Source of the DNA: GCA-002733465 sp039969155
GTDB lineage: Bacteria; Pseudomonadota; Gammaproteobacteria; Enterobacterales; Kangiellaceae
Length of the DNA: 64,000 nucleotides
Direction: 5' to 3'
Assembly: GCA_039969155.1 (NCBI GenBank)
Contig: JBDVOJ010000032.1
Span: forward strand, 62,001 to 126,000
Position 1 is the first letter of the stretch. Every line of letters begins with the position of its first letter. The notes under the pieces were generated by a model, which was given only the letters and a program-made list of their open reading frames with translations, was not told where the DNA came from and did not search any database. Shown piece after piece: positions 34,907 through 44,849 of the stretch. Made by a program: the position numbers and the translations under genes.

Positions 34907-35194
34907 TTAGTGTCGAATCATCTTTTCTTTGTGTTTTATCACTTGTCTGTCAAGCTTATCGACGAGAGAGTCTATCGCTGCATACATAACTTCCTCTTCG
35001 CTGGTAGCGAAGATTTCACCACCGTTGACATTTAATTTTGCTTCTGCTTTTTGCCTTACTTTATCAACTTCAAGCACGACATGTACATTATTGATATGAT
35101 CAAAATGTCGCTCCAATCGTTGAAATTTGTCGTGAACATAATTTCTTAGCGCGTCTGTTAGGTCTAAGTGATGACCAGTAAGATTAATTTGCAT
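34907..35194 (-). CDS. hpf: Ribosome hibernation promoting factor, short form
   Basis: 95 residues of the S30Ae family: MQINLTGHHLDLTDALRNYV, FDHINNVHVVLEVDK, EEEVMYAAIDSLVDKLDRQV. The short form (no C-terminal dimerisation domain) forms 100S ribosomes together with RMF in gammaproteobacteria. It lies 63 bases after rpoN, the classic position. Confidence 0.95.
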   Translation of the reverse strand: MQINLTGHHLDLTDALRNYVHDKFQRLERHFDHINNVHVVLEVDKVRQKAEAKLNVNGGEIFATSEEEVMYAAIDSLVDKLDRQVIKHKEKMIRH

Positions 35195-35257
35195 AGTGCA
35201 CTTCCTTCTGTTGTTGATGGAAACTTCAATTAAAACAATGCGAAAGCGGATCTAGAT

Positions 35258-36757
35258 TTACAGCAATGCCTTTCGCTCGTTCGATGGCGGAATCGACATA
35301 CTTTCTCGATACTTTGCCACTGTTCTTCTTGCTACTTTAATTCCTTGATCTTTCAGGAGAGTCGCAATCTTGCTGTCACTCAAAGGTTTAGCTTGATTTT
35401 CCGATGCCACTAACTTTTTGATGACAGCTCTTATAGCTGTTGATGAGCATTCTCCGCCTGAGGCTGTACCTACATGACTTGAGAAGAAGTATTTCAATTC
35501 GAAAATACCTCTCGGTGTATGCATAAACTTCTGGGTGGTTACTCTCGATATGGTTGATTCATGCATTTCAACTTCTTCAGCTATATCGTGTAAGACCAAA
35601 GGTTTCATGGCTTCTTCGCCGTATTCTAAGAACCCGACTTGTTTTTCAACAATTGATGTAGCTACTTTCAAGAGCGTTTCATTTCGACTTAAAAGGCTTT
35701 TGATAAACCATTTCGCATCTTGATAGTTATTTTTTATAAACTGATTATCCGAACTGTTATCAGCTCTCTTAATTAATGCGGCATAGTCTTTATTAATCTT
35801 TAAAGTTGGTGTGCTATCACCATTTAATTCGACCTGCCACTCACCTGATTTGTTCTTTCTAACATAAACGTCCGGCTTTATATATTGGGCGTTGTTTTGA
35901 CTCAATTGGTTTCCAGGGCGTGGGTCTAATGTTTGTACGACTTCCAATGCACCTTTTAGCTGCGCTTCGCTTAATTTTAGGTTTTTCATTACTTGTCGGT
36001 AGTTTCTATTGGCTAAAAACTCGAATTGGCTGGTGACGACTTGTTTAGCTAGTTCAATTTCAGGAGATTCAATAGACAAGCGCTTTAGCTGTATTAATAG
36101 GCACTCTTGAAGCGAGCGTGCTGCAATTCCTGCAGGCTCAAAGCTTTGGATAAAGTGAAGAACAGCTTCAACTTCTTCTTCTTGGATGGTTGAGTCTTCG
36201 TCGTTTGGCAGGTCATCAAGAGCATCACTATTATCTTGAAGCATCTCGACTACGTCGCTAATGTCGGCCTTCATGAATCCAGAATCATCAATTGAATCGA
36301 TCAGTACCATAGCGATTGCACGGTCAGTTTCTGATAGTTTGGTCATATTGACCTGCCAAACTAACTGATCACGAAGACTTTCACTAGTCTCACCTTGATA
36401 CTCGAATTGATTGCCATCGTCCGATTTTGAGCCGCTGCCTTGAGAAACATATCCCCAGTCTTCCCATTGAGTATCTGCAACCATATCTGTGTCGATAGTG
36501 TCATTTTTTAGGGATTCTGACGTGTCCTTATCTTCGCGCGCTGTTGATTCCTTGGTGCGCTCATTATGGTTAGTTTTTTCGTCTTGCGAGGTAGATTCGT
36601 GATTTGATTCTACTTCGAGTAATGGGTTTGATTCGAGGGCATCTTGAATTTCGGCTTCTAGGTCTAAGCTCGACAGTTGTAACAGCTTTATTGCTTGCTG
36701 CAACTGTGGTGTCATTGTAAGAGACTGACTTAGCTTAAGCTGTAAGGATTGTTTCAT
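35258..36757 (-). CDS. rpoN: RNA polymerase sigma-54 factor
   Basis: 499 residues. Region I is Gln/Leu-rich (LKLSQSLTMTPQLQQAIKLL), followed by an acidic region II (about 55-120). The core-binding and HTH regions (FEPAGIAARSLQECLL, EVEMHESTISRVT) are present. The C-terminus has the RpoN box ARRTVAKYRE and ends SNERKALL. It transcribes from -24/-12 promoters with AAA+ activators. It follows lptB after 404 bases, longer than usual, so it probably has its own promoter. Confidence 0.97.
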   Translation of the reverse strand: MKQSLQLKLSQSLTMTPQLQQAIKLLQLSSLDLEAEIQDALESNPLLEVESNHESTSQDEKTNHNERTKESTAREDKDTSESLKNDTIDTDMVADTQWEDWGYVSQGSGSKSDDGNQFEYQGETSESLRDQLVWQVNMTKLSETDRAIAMVLIDSIDDSGFMKADISDVVEMLQDNSDALDDLPNDEDSTIQEEEVEAVLHFIQSFEPAGIAARSLQECLLIQLKRLSIESPEIELAKQVVTSQFEFLANRNYRQVMKNLKLSEAQLKGALEVVQTLDPRPGNQLSQNNAQYIKPDVYVRKNKSGEWQVELNGDSTPTLKINKDYAALIKRADNSSDNQFIKNNYQDAKWFIKSLLSRNETLLKVATSIVEKQVGFLEYGEEAMKPLVLHDIAEEVEMHESTISRVTTQKFMHTPRGIFELKYFFSSHVGTASGGECSSTAIRAVIKKLVASENQAKPLSDSKIATLLKDQGIKVARRTVAKYRESMSIPPSNERKALL

Positions 36758-37161
36758 TCAGTTATTTTTCCAGAGGAGAATAATTGCATTTTTTCACAAC
36801 TGGTTTGTTCCTTCTTATACTTATGACTATAGCAGTTTTTGACAGCCTTTGAGTAAATTAATTTCATATATCGAGTTATTGTATTATTGTTTCAACAAAC
36901 TGTGATCAAGTTATAACAAAAGCCAAACATAGCCCAATGCGGCTCAATCATTTCCAAAATATTGGCTCACCAAGCCTTATTTTATCTATGGAGTCTAGAT
37001 TTAGATATTTCAACTACTTGTCTATGATATTTAATTCAAACGAACAACGATTTGAGCGAACAGAACTGTTCAAAAATTGAACATTTTGAGGCGGGCTTTT
37101 TGTTATGGAAAATCTCTAACGTTTGATTAAGACATTAGCTCGGTAACTTACAAGAGAATGA
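36758..37161. other. Intergenic region between lptB and rpoN
   Basis: 404 AT-rich bases with no gene. A palindrome TGTTCAA-AAA-TTGAACA lies at 37067-37083, about 80 bases after the lptB stop; it has no adequate T run and could be an operator or a weak terminator. TATAGT on the minus strand near 36830 may be the rpoN -10, but its -35 is poor. Confidence 0.4.
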
Positions 37162-37887
37162 TCAAATTCTAAAGTCTTCTCCTAGGTATACTCTTCGTAC
37201 ATCTTTGTTTTTAAGTATTTCCTCGGGGCTTCCATTGGCAAGTATTTGGCCTGACTCCACAATATAGGCTCTTTCACAAACATCAAGAGTTTCGCGGACA
37301 TTATGATCGGTTATTAAAACCCCTAACCCTCTATCTTTTAGGTGCTTTATGATGCCTTTAATTTCGCCTACAGAAATAGGATCGACTCCGGCAAATGGTT
37401 CATCTAATAAAATAAATGCGGGTTCATTGGCTAGCGCTCTGGCTATCTCTACTCGTCTTCGTTCACCACCTGAAAGGCTCATGCCTAAGCTGTGTCTGAT
37501 ATGTGTAATTTTAAATTCTTCCAGAAGGGCATTCATTTTTTCAATTTGTTGAGTCGAAGATAACTCAGTGTTTAGTTCTAAAATAGAAAGCAAATTGTTC
37601 TCTACGGTCATTTTTCTAAATACTGATGCTTCTTGAGGTAAGTAACCAATTCCCATTTTTGCGCGATCGTGCATAGCGTGTGAAGTAATATCAAGGTCTC
37701 CGAGACTTACTTTTCCGCCGTCGGCATTTACTAAACCAACAACCATATAAAATGAAGTGGTTTTTCCTGCGCCGTTAGGACCAAGTAATCCGACTACTTC
37801 ACCCGCGGAAACTTGAAACGAAACATCCGAAACAACTTTTTTACCAGAGTATATTTTTGCTAAATTTTTTGCGACTAGACGAGTCAT
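37162..37887 (-). CDS. lptB: LPS export ATPase LptB
   Basis: 241 residues, ABC ATPase with Walker A GPNGAGKTT, signature LSGGERRRVEIARAL, Walker B FILLDEPFAGVDP and switch His in LITDHNVRET. It powers LPS extraction with LptFG (not in this window). Its start overlaps lptA by four bases. Last of the kdsD-kdsC-lptC-lptA-lptB run. Confidence 0.97.
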   Translation of the reverse strand: MTRLVAKNLAKIYSGKKVVSDVSFQVSAGEVVGLLGPNGAGKTTSFYMVVGLVNADGGKVSLGDLDITSHAMHDRAKMGIGYLPQEASVFRKMTVENNLLSILELNTELSSTQQIEKMNALLEEFKITHIRHSLGMSLSGGERRRVEIARALANEPAFILLDEPFAGVDPISVGEIKGIIKHLKDRGLGVLITDHNVRETLDVCERAYIVESGQILANGSPEEILKNKDVRRVYLGEDFRI

Positions 37888-38600
37888 GGTTGTTGCTTCT
37901 TCTGTTGAATAATTTCGATTTGTTGTTCGCTAGAGCGGGTAAAACTTGATTCTTTAGTCTTGCTGTTATATTCAAAAAGACCAGCAGAAATTTGCCCAAG
38001 TTCCAAGTTCGCGATGACGTCTTCAGCCAATTTTAATTCTGATGAGCCAGTATTATATATAAGTTGATTTGAAACAGCTTCCAAATCAATATTGCCTAGT
38101 TTTTTTAACACTATTTTAAGTGGTGAACCATTGGCCGAAATCAGTCTACTCTGCTCATTCTTGTTATCTAAATCTATTTTATTGGCTAGAATTTTGACAC
38201 TGTCCAAATTTTCATTAGAAAGCTCGAGGTCGGCGTTTTTCTCGACCTTAAATTGCTTCTCTTGAATTTTGTATTCGATTAATTCTGCTTTAATATCGAG
38301 CTTTTCTTTCTTGATTTGATCTATTTGAGTGAGATGTGCTGCTCCCTTGGCCGCAATAAAATCGTAGCCTCCATCTTCGCGTCGTTTACCATTAATACAA
38401 TCTGCCTTTATCATGATGTTCAATTGAGTTAATTGAGCATTTCCGCAATGTTCAAATACTCCTGTTTTTCCATCCAACTTTAAGTTGTCGGCATTAAGAA
38501 TAATAGGCGCTTGCTGTTGGTTGATCGATTCTGACGCATGTACATTAGTCGAGTTAAAGCAAAGAACTATCAGTAACATATTAATCTTAGAAGCATTCAT
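37884..38600 (-). CDS. lptA: Periplasmic LPS-bridge protein LptA
   Basis: 238 residues with a signal peptide (MLLIVLCFNSTNVHA) and the OstA/LptA beta-jellyroll: PIILNADNLKLDGKTGVFEH and the repeated KIDLDNKNEQSRL strands. It extends past typical E. coli LptA (185 residues) at the C-terminus with a Gln/Lys-rich tail. It overlaps lptC and lptB by four bases each. Confidence 0.92.
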   Translation of the reverse strand: MNASKINMLLIVLCFNSTNVHASESINQQQAPIILNADNLKLDGKTGVFEHCGNAQLTQLNIMIKADCINGKRREDGGYDFIAAKGAAHLTQIDQIKKEKLDIKAELIEYKIQEKQFKVEKNADLELSNENLDSVKILANKIDLDNKNEQSRLISANGSPLKIVLKKLGNIDLEAVSNQLIYNTGSSELKLAEDVIANLELGQISAGLFEYNSKTKESSFTRSSEQQIEIIQQKKQQP

Positions 38601-39157
38601 CGTTGGTAGATCTCAGTTCGTACATTTGCGGATAGCTGAATAATTTCATTGCCAAGGTCAAATTCAAACCCATCACTTTGAGCTTTTAAAAATGGACTTT
38701 GAATTAAAACTTTCTCCGAAGTTGATGCAATATTCTTTTGTAAATCTATACTCAAATTTCGAGTGGATATTTTGGATTCGGACTGTTCGTTTTGGCTAAA
38801 CTCCTCGATAGTCACCGAATCGAGAAGAGTTAATTCCACATCGTCGATGATCTCTCCTCGTGGTGATTGAAGAATCCAGTTTCCTGTTTGACTTTTATTG
38901 TAGGTGATAGTGGGCTTTGTCAATATGGATAGGTTTTTATCGATATAATGTTGCATTCGATTCGCTCGCAAAGTATTTGCGATTGAACCGTCCTGATTGT
39001 ACTGATAAACCGTAACATTTTGCATAAAATAATCTGAGTCGGGGATGTCTGTTTGTAAAACAGAAAGTGCTGGATCATCCTCAGATTGAAACACTAACAC
39101 TAGCATTGCAAAGGCAACCAAGCTAATTAACCATCGATTTAGTTTTAATCGCTTCAT
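38597..39157 (-). CDS. lptC: LPS transport protein LptC
   Basis: 186 residues with one N-terminal membrane helix (WLISLVAFAMLVLVF) and a periplasmic LptC domain (YNQDGSIANTLRANRMQHY, SPRGEIIDDVELTLLDSV). It receives LPS from LptBFG and passes it to LptA. The gene overlaps kdsC by four bases. Confidence 0.92.
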   Translation of the reverse strand: MKRLKLNRWLISLVAFAMLVLVFQSEDDPALSVLQTDIPDSDYFMQNVTVYQYNQDGSIANTLRANRMQHYIDKNLSILTKPTITYNKSQTGNWILQSPRGEIIDDVELTLLDSVTIEEFSQNEQSESKISTRNLSIDLQKNIASTSEKVLIQSPFLKAQSDGFEFDLGNEIIQLSANVRTEIYQR

Positions 39158-39699
39158 TGAGTAAGGAAACCTTGATGAATAGCATCCAATTTTTGTTGCG
39201 CTATTAGCAACATATCAGCAATTTCTCTAACCGCTCCATCTCCACCGTTGAGCTGGGTGCACCAGTCTGCATTTTGCTTCACAAAAAAATGACCATCATT
39301 CATACTGATGCCAAGTCCAGACATTTGCATTAGCGGTAGATCGGGTAAATCATCACCAGCATGAGCAACTTGAAAGGGCTGTATTCCGAGCTTACTTATG
39401 ATCTCTTTATAAGACTCGCGTTTATCTTTTTTACCTTGGTAAATAAAAGGGATCCCTAACTCTTTGGCTCTGCGTTCAACAATTTCAGATTGTCTTCCTG
39501 TGATAATGGCAACACTAATATCATTATTCAGCAATTGCTTGATACCAAGACCATCCTTAATGTTAAAGCTTTTGATTTCATCACCACTGTTGGAATAATA
39601 AACTTTACCATTGCTCAGCACGCCATCAACATCACATATTAATAAACGAATATTCTTAGCTTTTTCTAACAGCAGTGGATCATATCCAGACAAAGACAT
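39154..39699 (-). CDS. kdsC: Kdo-8-phosphate phosphatase
   Basis: 181 residues, HAD-family C0 member. DVDGVLSNG (Asp23, Asp25) is the catalytic loop; FNIKDGLGIKQL, ITGRQSEIVERRAKELGI and HAGDDLPDLPLM complete the active site. It dephosphorylates Kdo-8-P for lipid A-Kdo synthesis. The start shares one base with the kdsD stop. Confidence 0.95.
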   Translation of the reverse strand: MSLSGYDPLLLEKAKNIRLLICDVDGVLSNGKVYYSNSGDEIKSFNIKDGLGIKQLLNNDISVAIITGRQSEIVERRAKELGIPFIYQGKKDKRESYKEIISKLGIQPFQVAHAGDDLPDLPLMQMSGLGISMNDGHFFVKQNADWCTQLNGGDGAVREIADMLLIAQQKLDAIHQGFLTQ

Positions 39700-40682
39700 T
39701 AAACGACTCCTGCTTTTAATAAGTCATACATATTTAATGCGCCAATTGGATGGCCACTTTCATCGGTAATGACTAAACCATTAATGGCATTTTCTTCCAT
39801 GACTTGTAACGCTTCAGCAGCTAGTTTTTCTTGATGAATGGTTTTACTGTTTTTGGTCATCACTTGTTGAATTTCTGTTTCATTTAAGTCGACTTTTGAT
39901 GCAAGCGTTCTGCGTAAGTCTCCATCGGTAAAAATTCCAATTAATTTATCTTCCGAGTCGACTATACACGTCATTCCAAGTCGTTTATTGGTCATCTCTA
40001 GCAATGCTTCACTGACAGTGGTTGTTCTAGTTACCTTAGGTACATCTTGATTCTTGTGCATGATATCTTCGACACGAAGCAATAGCTTTCTTCCTAACGA
40101 GCCGCCTGGGTGAGAAAGCGCGAAGTCATTCTCGCTAAAACCCTTTGCCTCGAGTAAAGCAACTGCCAACGCATCTCCCATTACCAGAGCGGTAGTGGTT
40201 GAGGCTGTTGGCGCTAGATTCATTGGACAAGCTTCTTTTTCCACGCCTGTATCTAAATTAACATCTGCGAACTTAGCCAGTGTAGAAGCCGGTTTGCCTG
40301 TCAAACTGATAAGAGGTACTGCCAATCGTTTGATAACTGGCAATAAACTAGTGACTTCACTGGTTTCTCCTGAGTTCGAAAGCGCCACAACGACATCTTT
40401 GTCGGTGATCATTCCCAAATCGCCATGACTAGCTTCTCCGGGATGAACGAAAAAAGCCGGAGTACCTGTACTCGCAAGGGTCGCAGCAATTTTACTTCCA
40501 ATATGACCTGATTTACCCATGCCTATTACGACCACTCGGCCTTGGCAAGCTAACATCAGTTCACAGGCTCTGGCAAAGTGATGATCGATTCTTTCTAGCA
40601 TTGCGGATAGGGCTTGTTGCTCAATTTTGATTACTGCTTTTCCTAGAGTCACGAAATCATGCTTCAAATTGGAATCAGCCAT
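39699..40682 (-). CDS. kdsD: Arabinose-5-phosphate isomerase
   Basis: 327 residues: an SIS domain (GMGKSGHIGSKIAATLASTG, FVHPGEASHGDLGMI, LSNSGETSE) followed by two CBS repeats. It converts ribulose-5-P to arabinose-5-P, the first step of Kdo synthesis. First gene of the tight kds-lpt run; 107 bases separate it from the exchanger gene upstream. Confidence 0.95.
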   Translation of the reverse strand: MADSNLKHDFVTLGKAVIKIEQQALSAMLERIDHHFARACELMLACQGRVVVIGMGKSGHIGSKIAATLASTGTPAFFVHPGEASHGDLGMITDKDVVVALSNSGETSEVTSLLPVIKRLAVPLISLTGKPASTLAKFADVNLDTGVEKEACPMNLAPTASTTTALVMGDALAVALLEAKGFSENDFALSHPGGSLGRKLLLRVEDIMHKNQDVPKVTRTTTVSEALLEMTNKRLGMTCIVDSEDKLIGIFTDGDLRRTLASKVDLNETEIQQVMTKNSKTIHQEKLAAEALQVMEENAINGLVITDESGHPIGALNMYDLLKAGVV

Positions 40683-40789
40683 ATGCTTTTAATCACTTTA
40701 AGGTTGAGTTGGCAAAAGAAGGTATAGTTTATCAGAATTATTAATTATTGCAGGTTTGAACTTCGGCTTAATCGGCTGTTACAGGGATA

Positions 40790-41761
40790 TCAACTGTTAA
40801 TGACCAATTGGTAGCTCTGGTAGCCGATAAAGCAAGCTAGCAATATACCGCCTTCAAGACGAGTAATTTCACCCGGTGAGTCTTTGCGGCCCCACGCCAT
40901 AATTGACATCGCGACGCTAAGGCCAAACATCAAGGCGTAATCTAAATGAAGATATTCGGCTTTTATGTCGACACCACTAATAATGCCAGGAATCCCTAAA
41001 ACCGCTAACAAATTAAAGATATTCGAACCAATCACATTACCTATCGCCAATTCATGTTCACCCTTTAAAACACCTGTTACAGAGGCTGCAAGTTCTGGCA
41101 GGCTGGTACCAACGGCTATGATAGTGATACCAATCACGAATTCACTCACATTGTATTGCAGAGCGATATTGGTAGCGCCTAATACTAGGATATTTGAGCT
41201 AATTTGAAGTAGGACCAACCCAATTATGACCCAAAAAATTGCTCTACCATTAGGCATCTGGTCAGGTAATTCTTCGACAAGTTCTTTAAGCATTAAATCT
41301 GATTTTGAGCGTTCACTCGCAGCGGCTTTAGTCAGCCAAATAAGATAACCCACCAGCGAACTTAGCAATATGACGCCGTCTAGCATCGAAAGTCTTAAAT
41401 CAATCAACAACGCAAGAGTCAAGAGCATAAAGCCAAACAACACTGGAATTTCTCGCTTTAAGGTTTCTGACTGCACTCGAAGAGGAACTACTAACGCAGA
41501 AATACCCAAAACCATCGCGATGTTGGCGATATTCGAGCCAATCGCATTTCCAATGGCCAGTTCTGGCGTACCTTTGAGGCTGGCGTTGATAGAAACAATC
41601 ACTTCTGGAGCGGACGAGCCCATTGCTACGATTGTGAGGCCTACGATCAGTGGTGAAATGCCCATATTTCGAGCAATCGCTGCGGCTCCATCGGTAAACC
41701 GATCAGCGCTCCACACTAAAAGCGAGATCCCACAGATTACCATTGCAAAGTAAAGAAGCAT
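40790..41761 (-). CDS. yrbG: Calcium/sodium antiporter, YrbG-like
   Basis: 323 residues, ten predicted membrane helices in two inverted halves. Each half carries the exchanger alpha repeat: GSSAPEVIVSINASLKG with GNAIGSNIANI, and GTSLPELAASVTGVLKG with GNVIGSNIFNL. It sits upstream of kdsD as in many gammaproteobacteria. Confidence 0.93.
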   Translation of the reverse strand: MLLYFAMVICGISLLVWSADRFTDGAAAIARNMGISPLIVGLTIVAMGSSAPEVIVSINASLKGTPELAIGNAIGSNIANIAMVLGISALVVPLRVQSETLKREIPVLFGFMLLTLALLIDLRLSMLDGVILLSSLVGYLIWLTKAAASERSKSDLMLKELVEELPDQMPNGRAIFWVIIGLVLLQISSNILVLGATNIALQYNVSEFVIGITIIAVGTSLPELAASVTGVLKGEHELAIGNVIGSNIFNLLAVLGIPGIISGVDIKAEYLHLDYALMFGLSVAMSIMAWGRKDSPGEITRLEGGILLACFIGYQSYQLVINS

Positions 41762-42072
41762 ATAACTACTTGATTCTCCAGCAGGTTTGAATGGACATGG
41801 ACATTAAAATAAGAAAACTCATAGTTGATTCGGCCTTTACACCATAATGGTGCCAAGCTGTAACTCATTCAAGAACAAATTTGTTTCAAGCCGTTACGTT
41901 TAATACGTATTTTTATAATGTGGTTTGGATTTGCAAGCCGCACATTATACTTAACTGAATGGCATAAAGTAACTGTTTGTTGTTGCTTATTTAAGCTAGC
42001 TCTATTCTTAGTTGCGGGACTTTCGGGTACAATAGCGCGATTATAAATTTAACCATTTACTGAGCTTAATTA
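41762..42072. other. Divergent control region yrbG/ibaG
   Basis: 311 bases between divergent genes, AT-rich, with a candidate rightward promoter at 42005-42033 (listed). No gene seen. Confidence 0.45.
42005..42033 (+). promoter_or_regulatory. Candidate sigma-70 promoter of ibaG-murA
   Basis: -35 TTCTTA (42005-42010), 17-bp spacer, -10 TACAAT (42028-42033), followed by a GC-rich AGCGCG discriminator. It lies about 40 bases before ibaG. The -35 box is weak. Confidence 0.45.
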
Positions 42073-42309
42073 ATGACTGAACAAGAAATTCAACAAATGA
42101 TTGAACAATCGATGAATTGTCAATCGGTAGAAGTTGCTGGAGACGGCTATCATTTCGAAGCGAAGGTAGTTTCCAATGAATTTGAAGGTAAACGACCAGT
42201 TGCCAGACAACAGATGGTTTATGCCGTGTTGCAAGAAAGAATTGCAAGCGGAGAGCTACACGCAATCTCTCTCAAAACATTGACCGAAGAAGAAGCTTCT
42301 CAGCTTTAA
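42073..42309 (+). CDS. ibaG: BolA-family protein IbaG
   Basis: 78 residues of the BolA family: VEVAGDGYHFEAKVVSNEFEGKRP followed by QMVYAVLQERIASGELHAIS. The invariant His (LHAIS) and a second His in YHFE can bind a 2Fe-2S cluster with a monothiol glutaredoxin. It is 25 bases before murA, the standard ibaG-murA pair, implicated in acid stress and envelope homeostasis. Confidence 0.95.
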   Translation: MTEQEIQQMIEQSMNCQSVEVAGDGYHFEAKVVSNEFEGKRPVARQQMVYAVLQERIASGELHAISLKTLTEEEASQL

Positions 42310-42334
42310 AAGTATCGCTAACCGAGAATTATCA

Positions 42335-43591
42335 ATGGATAAATTACAAATTACCGGCGGAAATCGTCTAGACGGAAGCATTCGTATCTCAGGTGCTAAG
42401 AATGCTGCTTTACCGATTCTGATGGCTACGCTGTTAGCTGAAGGTCCTTCCACAATCGGCAATGTTCCACATTTAAATGATGTCACAACTACCCTTGAGC
42501 TGTTGGGGGTTATGGGGACTTCGGTTACGTTGGGAGAGAACATGACTGTAGAAGTGGATGCCGGAACCATTAAAACTTTTGAAGCACCCTATGATTTAGT
42601 AAAAACTATGCGCGCTTCAATTTTAGTTTTAGGACCTTTACTGACACGATTTGGTCAGGCTGATGTTTCTTTACCAGGTGGATGTGCTATTGGATCTCGG
42701 CCAGTCGATCTTCACATTAAGGGGATGGAAGCCATGGGGGCAGAAATTGATGTCACCGATGGGTACGTCAGAGCTCGAGCTAAAGATGGTTTAAAAGGTG
42801 CTCGAATTTGCATGGACATTGTGAGCGTCGGCGCGACTGAGAATTTAATGATGGCAGCTACTTTAGCCAAAGGTACCACGGTTTTAGAGAATGCGGCACG
42901 AGAACCAGAAGTCGTAGACGTAGCAAACTATCTAATTGCGATGGGAGCGAAAATTTCAGGTGCCGGTACCGATATCATCACAATTGAAGGTGTAGAAAAA
43001 CTAACTGGTGCGCATCATGAGGTGTTGCCAGACAGAATAGAAACAGGAACCTATTTGGTTGCGGCGGCAATGACAGGTGGAAGAGTTAAAGTTAGAGAGA
43101 CGAACCCAGAAATCTTGGAATCGGTATTGCTTAAGCTGCAAGATGCCGGCGCAAAAGTGACTACAGGCGATGACTGGATTGAACTTGATATGGAAGGAAG
43201 ACGACCGAAGTCCGTGAATATTAAAACGGCGCCTTACCCAGGATTTCCTACCGATATGCAAGCTCAATTTACTGCTCTTAATGTTATTGCCGAAGGTACG
43301 GGAGTCATCACTGAGACGATTTTTGAGAACCGATTTATGCACGTTAGCGAATTGCAAAGAATGGGTGCCGACATTCAGATCGAAGGAAATAATGCGATTT
43401 GTACTGGTGTTGATGTTTTGAAGGGGGCTCAAGTTATGGCTACTGATTTAAGAGCGTCTGCAAGTTTAGTGATAGCTGGGCTTGTCGCAGAAGGGAAGAC
43501 TACTGTGGATCGTATTTACCATATTGATCGCGGATATGAATGTATTGAAGAAAAACTGCAATTGATGGGCGCCAATATTAAGCGGGTATAA
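42335..43591 (+). CDS. murA: UDP-GlcNAc enolpyruvyl transferase
   Basis: 418 residues of the EPSP-synthase fold. Catalytic Cys117 lies in LPGGCAIGSRPVD; N-terminal ISGAKNAALPIL and C-terminal DLRASASLVIAGL are family signatures. It makes the first committed step of peptidoglycan synthesis. The Cys residue predicts normal fosfomycin reactivity for the family. A terminator follows. Confidence 0.97.
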   Translation: MDKLQITGGNRLDGSIRISGAKNAALPILMATLLAEGPSTIGNVPHLNDVTTTLELLGVMGTSVTLGENMTVEVDAGTIKTFEAPYDLVKTMRASILVLGPLLTRFGQADVSLPGGCAIGSRPVDLHIKGMEAMGAEIDVTDGYVRARAKDGLKGARICMDIVSVGATENLMMAATLAKGTTVLENAAREPEVVDVANYLIAMGAKISGAGTDIITIEGVEKLTGAHHEVLPDRIETGTYLVAAAMTGGRVKVRETNPEILESVLLKLQDAGAKVTTGDDWIELDMEGRRPKSVNIKTAPYPGFPTDMQAQFTALNVIAEGTGVITETIFENRFMHVSELQRMGADIQIEGNNAICTGVDVLKGAQVMATDLRASASLVIAGLVAEGKTTVDRIYHIDRGYECIEEKLQLMGANIKRV

Positions 43592-43620
43592 AAATAGTCT
43601 TTGAAATTATACGGTTAGTG

Positions 43621-43645
43621 GCCTCAGCTAGTTCTGAGGCTTTTC
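43621..43645 (+). terminator. murA terminator
   Basis: GCCTCAG (43621-43627), loop CTAGTT, CTGAGGC (43634-43640), then TTTTCT. It lies 29 bases after murA and overlaps the 3' end of the convergent degS gene. Confidence 0.8.
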
Positions 43646-44749
43646 TCTCAATTGCAATTTAATCTCAATGGGTTGTTTGTTACGTAATACCTTAACAATT
43701 ACATCTTTACCAATAGGTAACCCCAAGAATATTTTACGCAACTGAACCATATCTCTAATCAAATGACCGTCGAACTCAATCAGATAATCTCCAGGAATTA
43801 ATCCAGCCTCTGAGCTAGGGCTACCAACTTCAATTCGATTTATTAATAGTCCGGTACCATATTCAACCCCAGGATCAACCTGCAAGTATCCAGCGCGATT
43901 CAGCTGGAGTAATTCGGCGCCAAACCAGTTCCTGATTACCCGTCCATTTTTTACGATTTGTTCAAAACTTTCTTTAACTACATCAATCGGGATACCAAAA
44001 TTAATCCCAATTTCATCATTCGCTTCAAAGCTAAACTTGGCACTGCTAATTCCAATCACCTGACCTTTGGTATTAATCAAAGCGCCACCGGAGTTTCCGT
44101 AGTTAATAGCTGCATCTGTTTGAATTTTGGGATAAAGCGGCCCATGGTCAATTGAACTGATAATTCCTTTAGTCACTGAGTTTTGAAAGAGTCCAAAGGG
44201 GGTGCCGATTGCCATAACTTCGTCGCCGGTCCGAACCTCACTTGAATTGCCTAGTTCTGCGACATCCGGTGTTTCTATGTCTACTTTTAAAACAGCAATG
44301 TCGTTGCGCTGATCAAAACCAACAATGTCTGCTTTCTTACGCAATCCATTTGAGAAATAGGCAGCAATCTCGGCGCTATTTTCAACAACATGGTAATTAG
44401 TGACTATATAGCCCCGTTTATCAAAAACTACCCCAGATCCAACCCCAAAAGGTGTATCAACTAAAACATCTCCAGCACGACCATCTGGTGCTGGCCTAAC
44501 TCTGCTTTTACGCATAGCGCGAACGCTGACAACCGATGCACCGGCTTTCTCAACAGCTTCAGAAACTGAGTGCGAAGTATTAGTCGGTATTGAAGATGAG
44601 GCTTTTTGATAATATTGCCAAGCCTGTTTGGCTTCATGCCAATTAAAACTGAAGGGGCTATTGGGGACAAAAAACAAAATCGCAAATCCAACGATGCTAC
44701 CTATAACAGCATACTTAACGAAAAAAGCAAAATTTTTGAGGAACTTCAT
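43628..44749 (-). CDS. degS: Membrane-anchored HtrA-type serine protease, DegS
   Basis: 373 residues. One N-terminal helix (13-28), a trypsin-like domain with triad His120 (NYHVV), Asp150 (QRNDIAVLK) and Ser220 (NYGNSGGAL), and a single PDZ domain (EVGSPSSEAGLIPGDYLIEF). One anchor and one PDZ domain point to DegS rather than DegP. DegS starts RseA cleavage in the sigma-E response when it binds misfolded porin tails. Confidence 0.9.
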   Translation of the reverse strand: MKFLKNFAFFVKYAVIGSIVGFAILFFVPNSPFSFNWHEAKQAWQYYQKASSSIPTNTSHSVSEAVEKAGASVVSVRAMRKSRVRPAPDGRAGDVLVDTPFGVGSGVVFDKRGYIVTNYHVVENSAEIAAYFSNGLRKKADIVGFDQRNDIAVLKVDIETPDVAELGNSSEVRTGDEVMAIGTPFGLFQNSVTKGIISSIDHGPLYPKIQTDAAINYGNSGGALINTKGQVIGISSAKFSFEANDEIGINFGIPIDVVKESFEQIVKNGRVIRNWFGAELLQLNRAGYLQVDPGVEYGTGLLINRIEVGSPSSEAGLIPGDYLIEFDGHLIRDMVQLRKIFLGLPIGKDVIVKVLRNKQPIEIKLQLREKPQN

Positions 44750-44849
44750 AGGGTTAGCGAGTCAAGTCGATTCAGGATCAATGGTTTATACTAAATCAAC
44801 TTGCGCTAGGTAACAACTGAATTGGTGGGAATCTAAGATTGAATTCCCA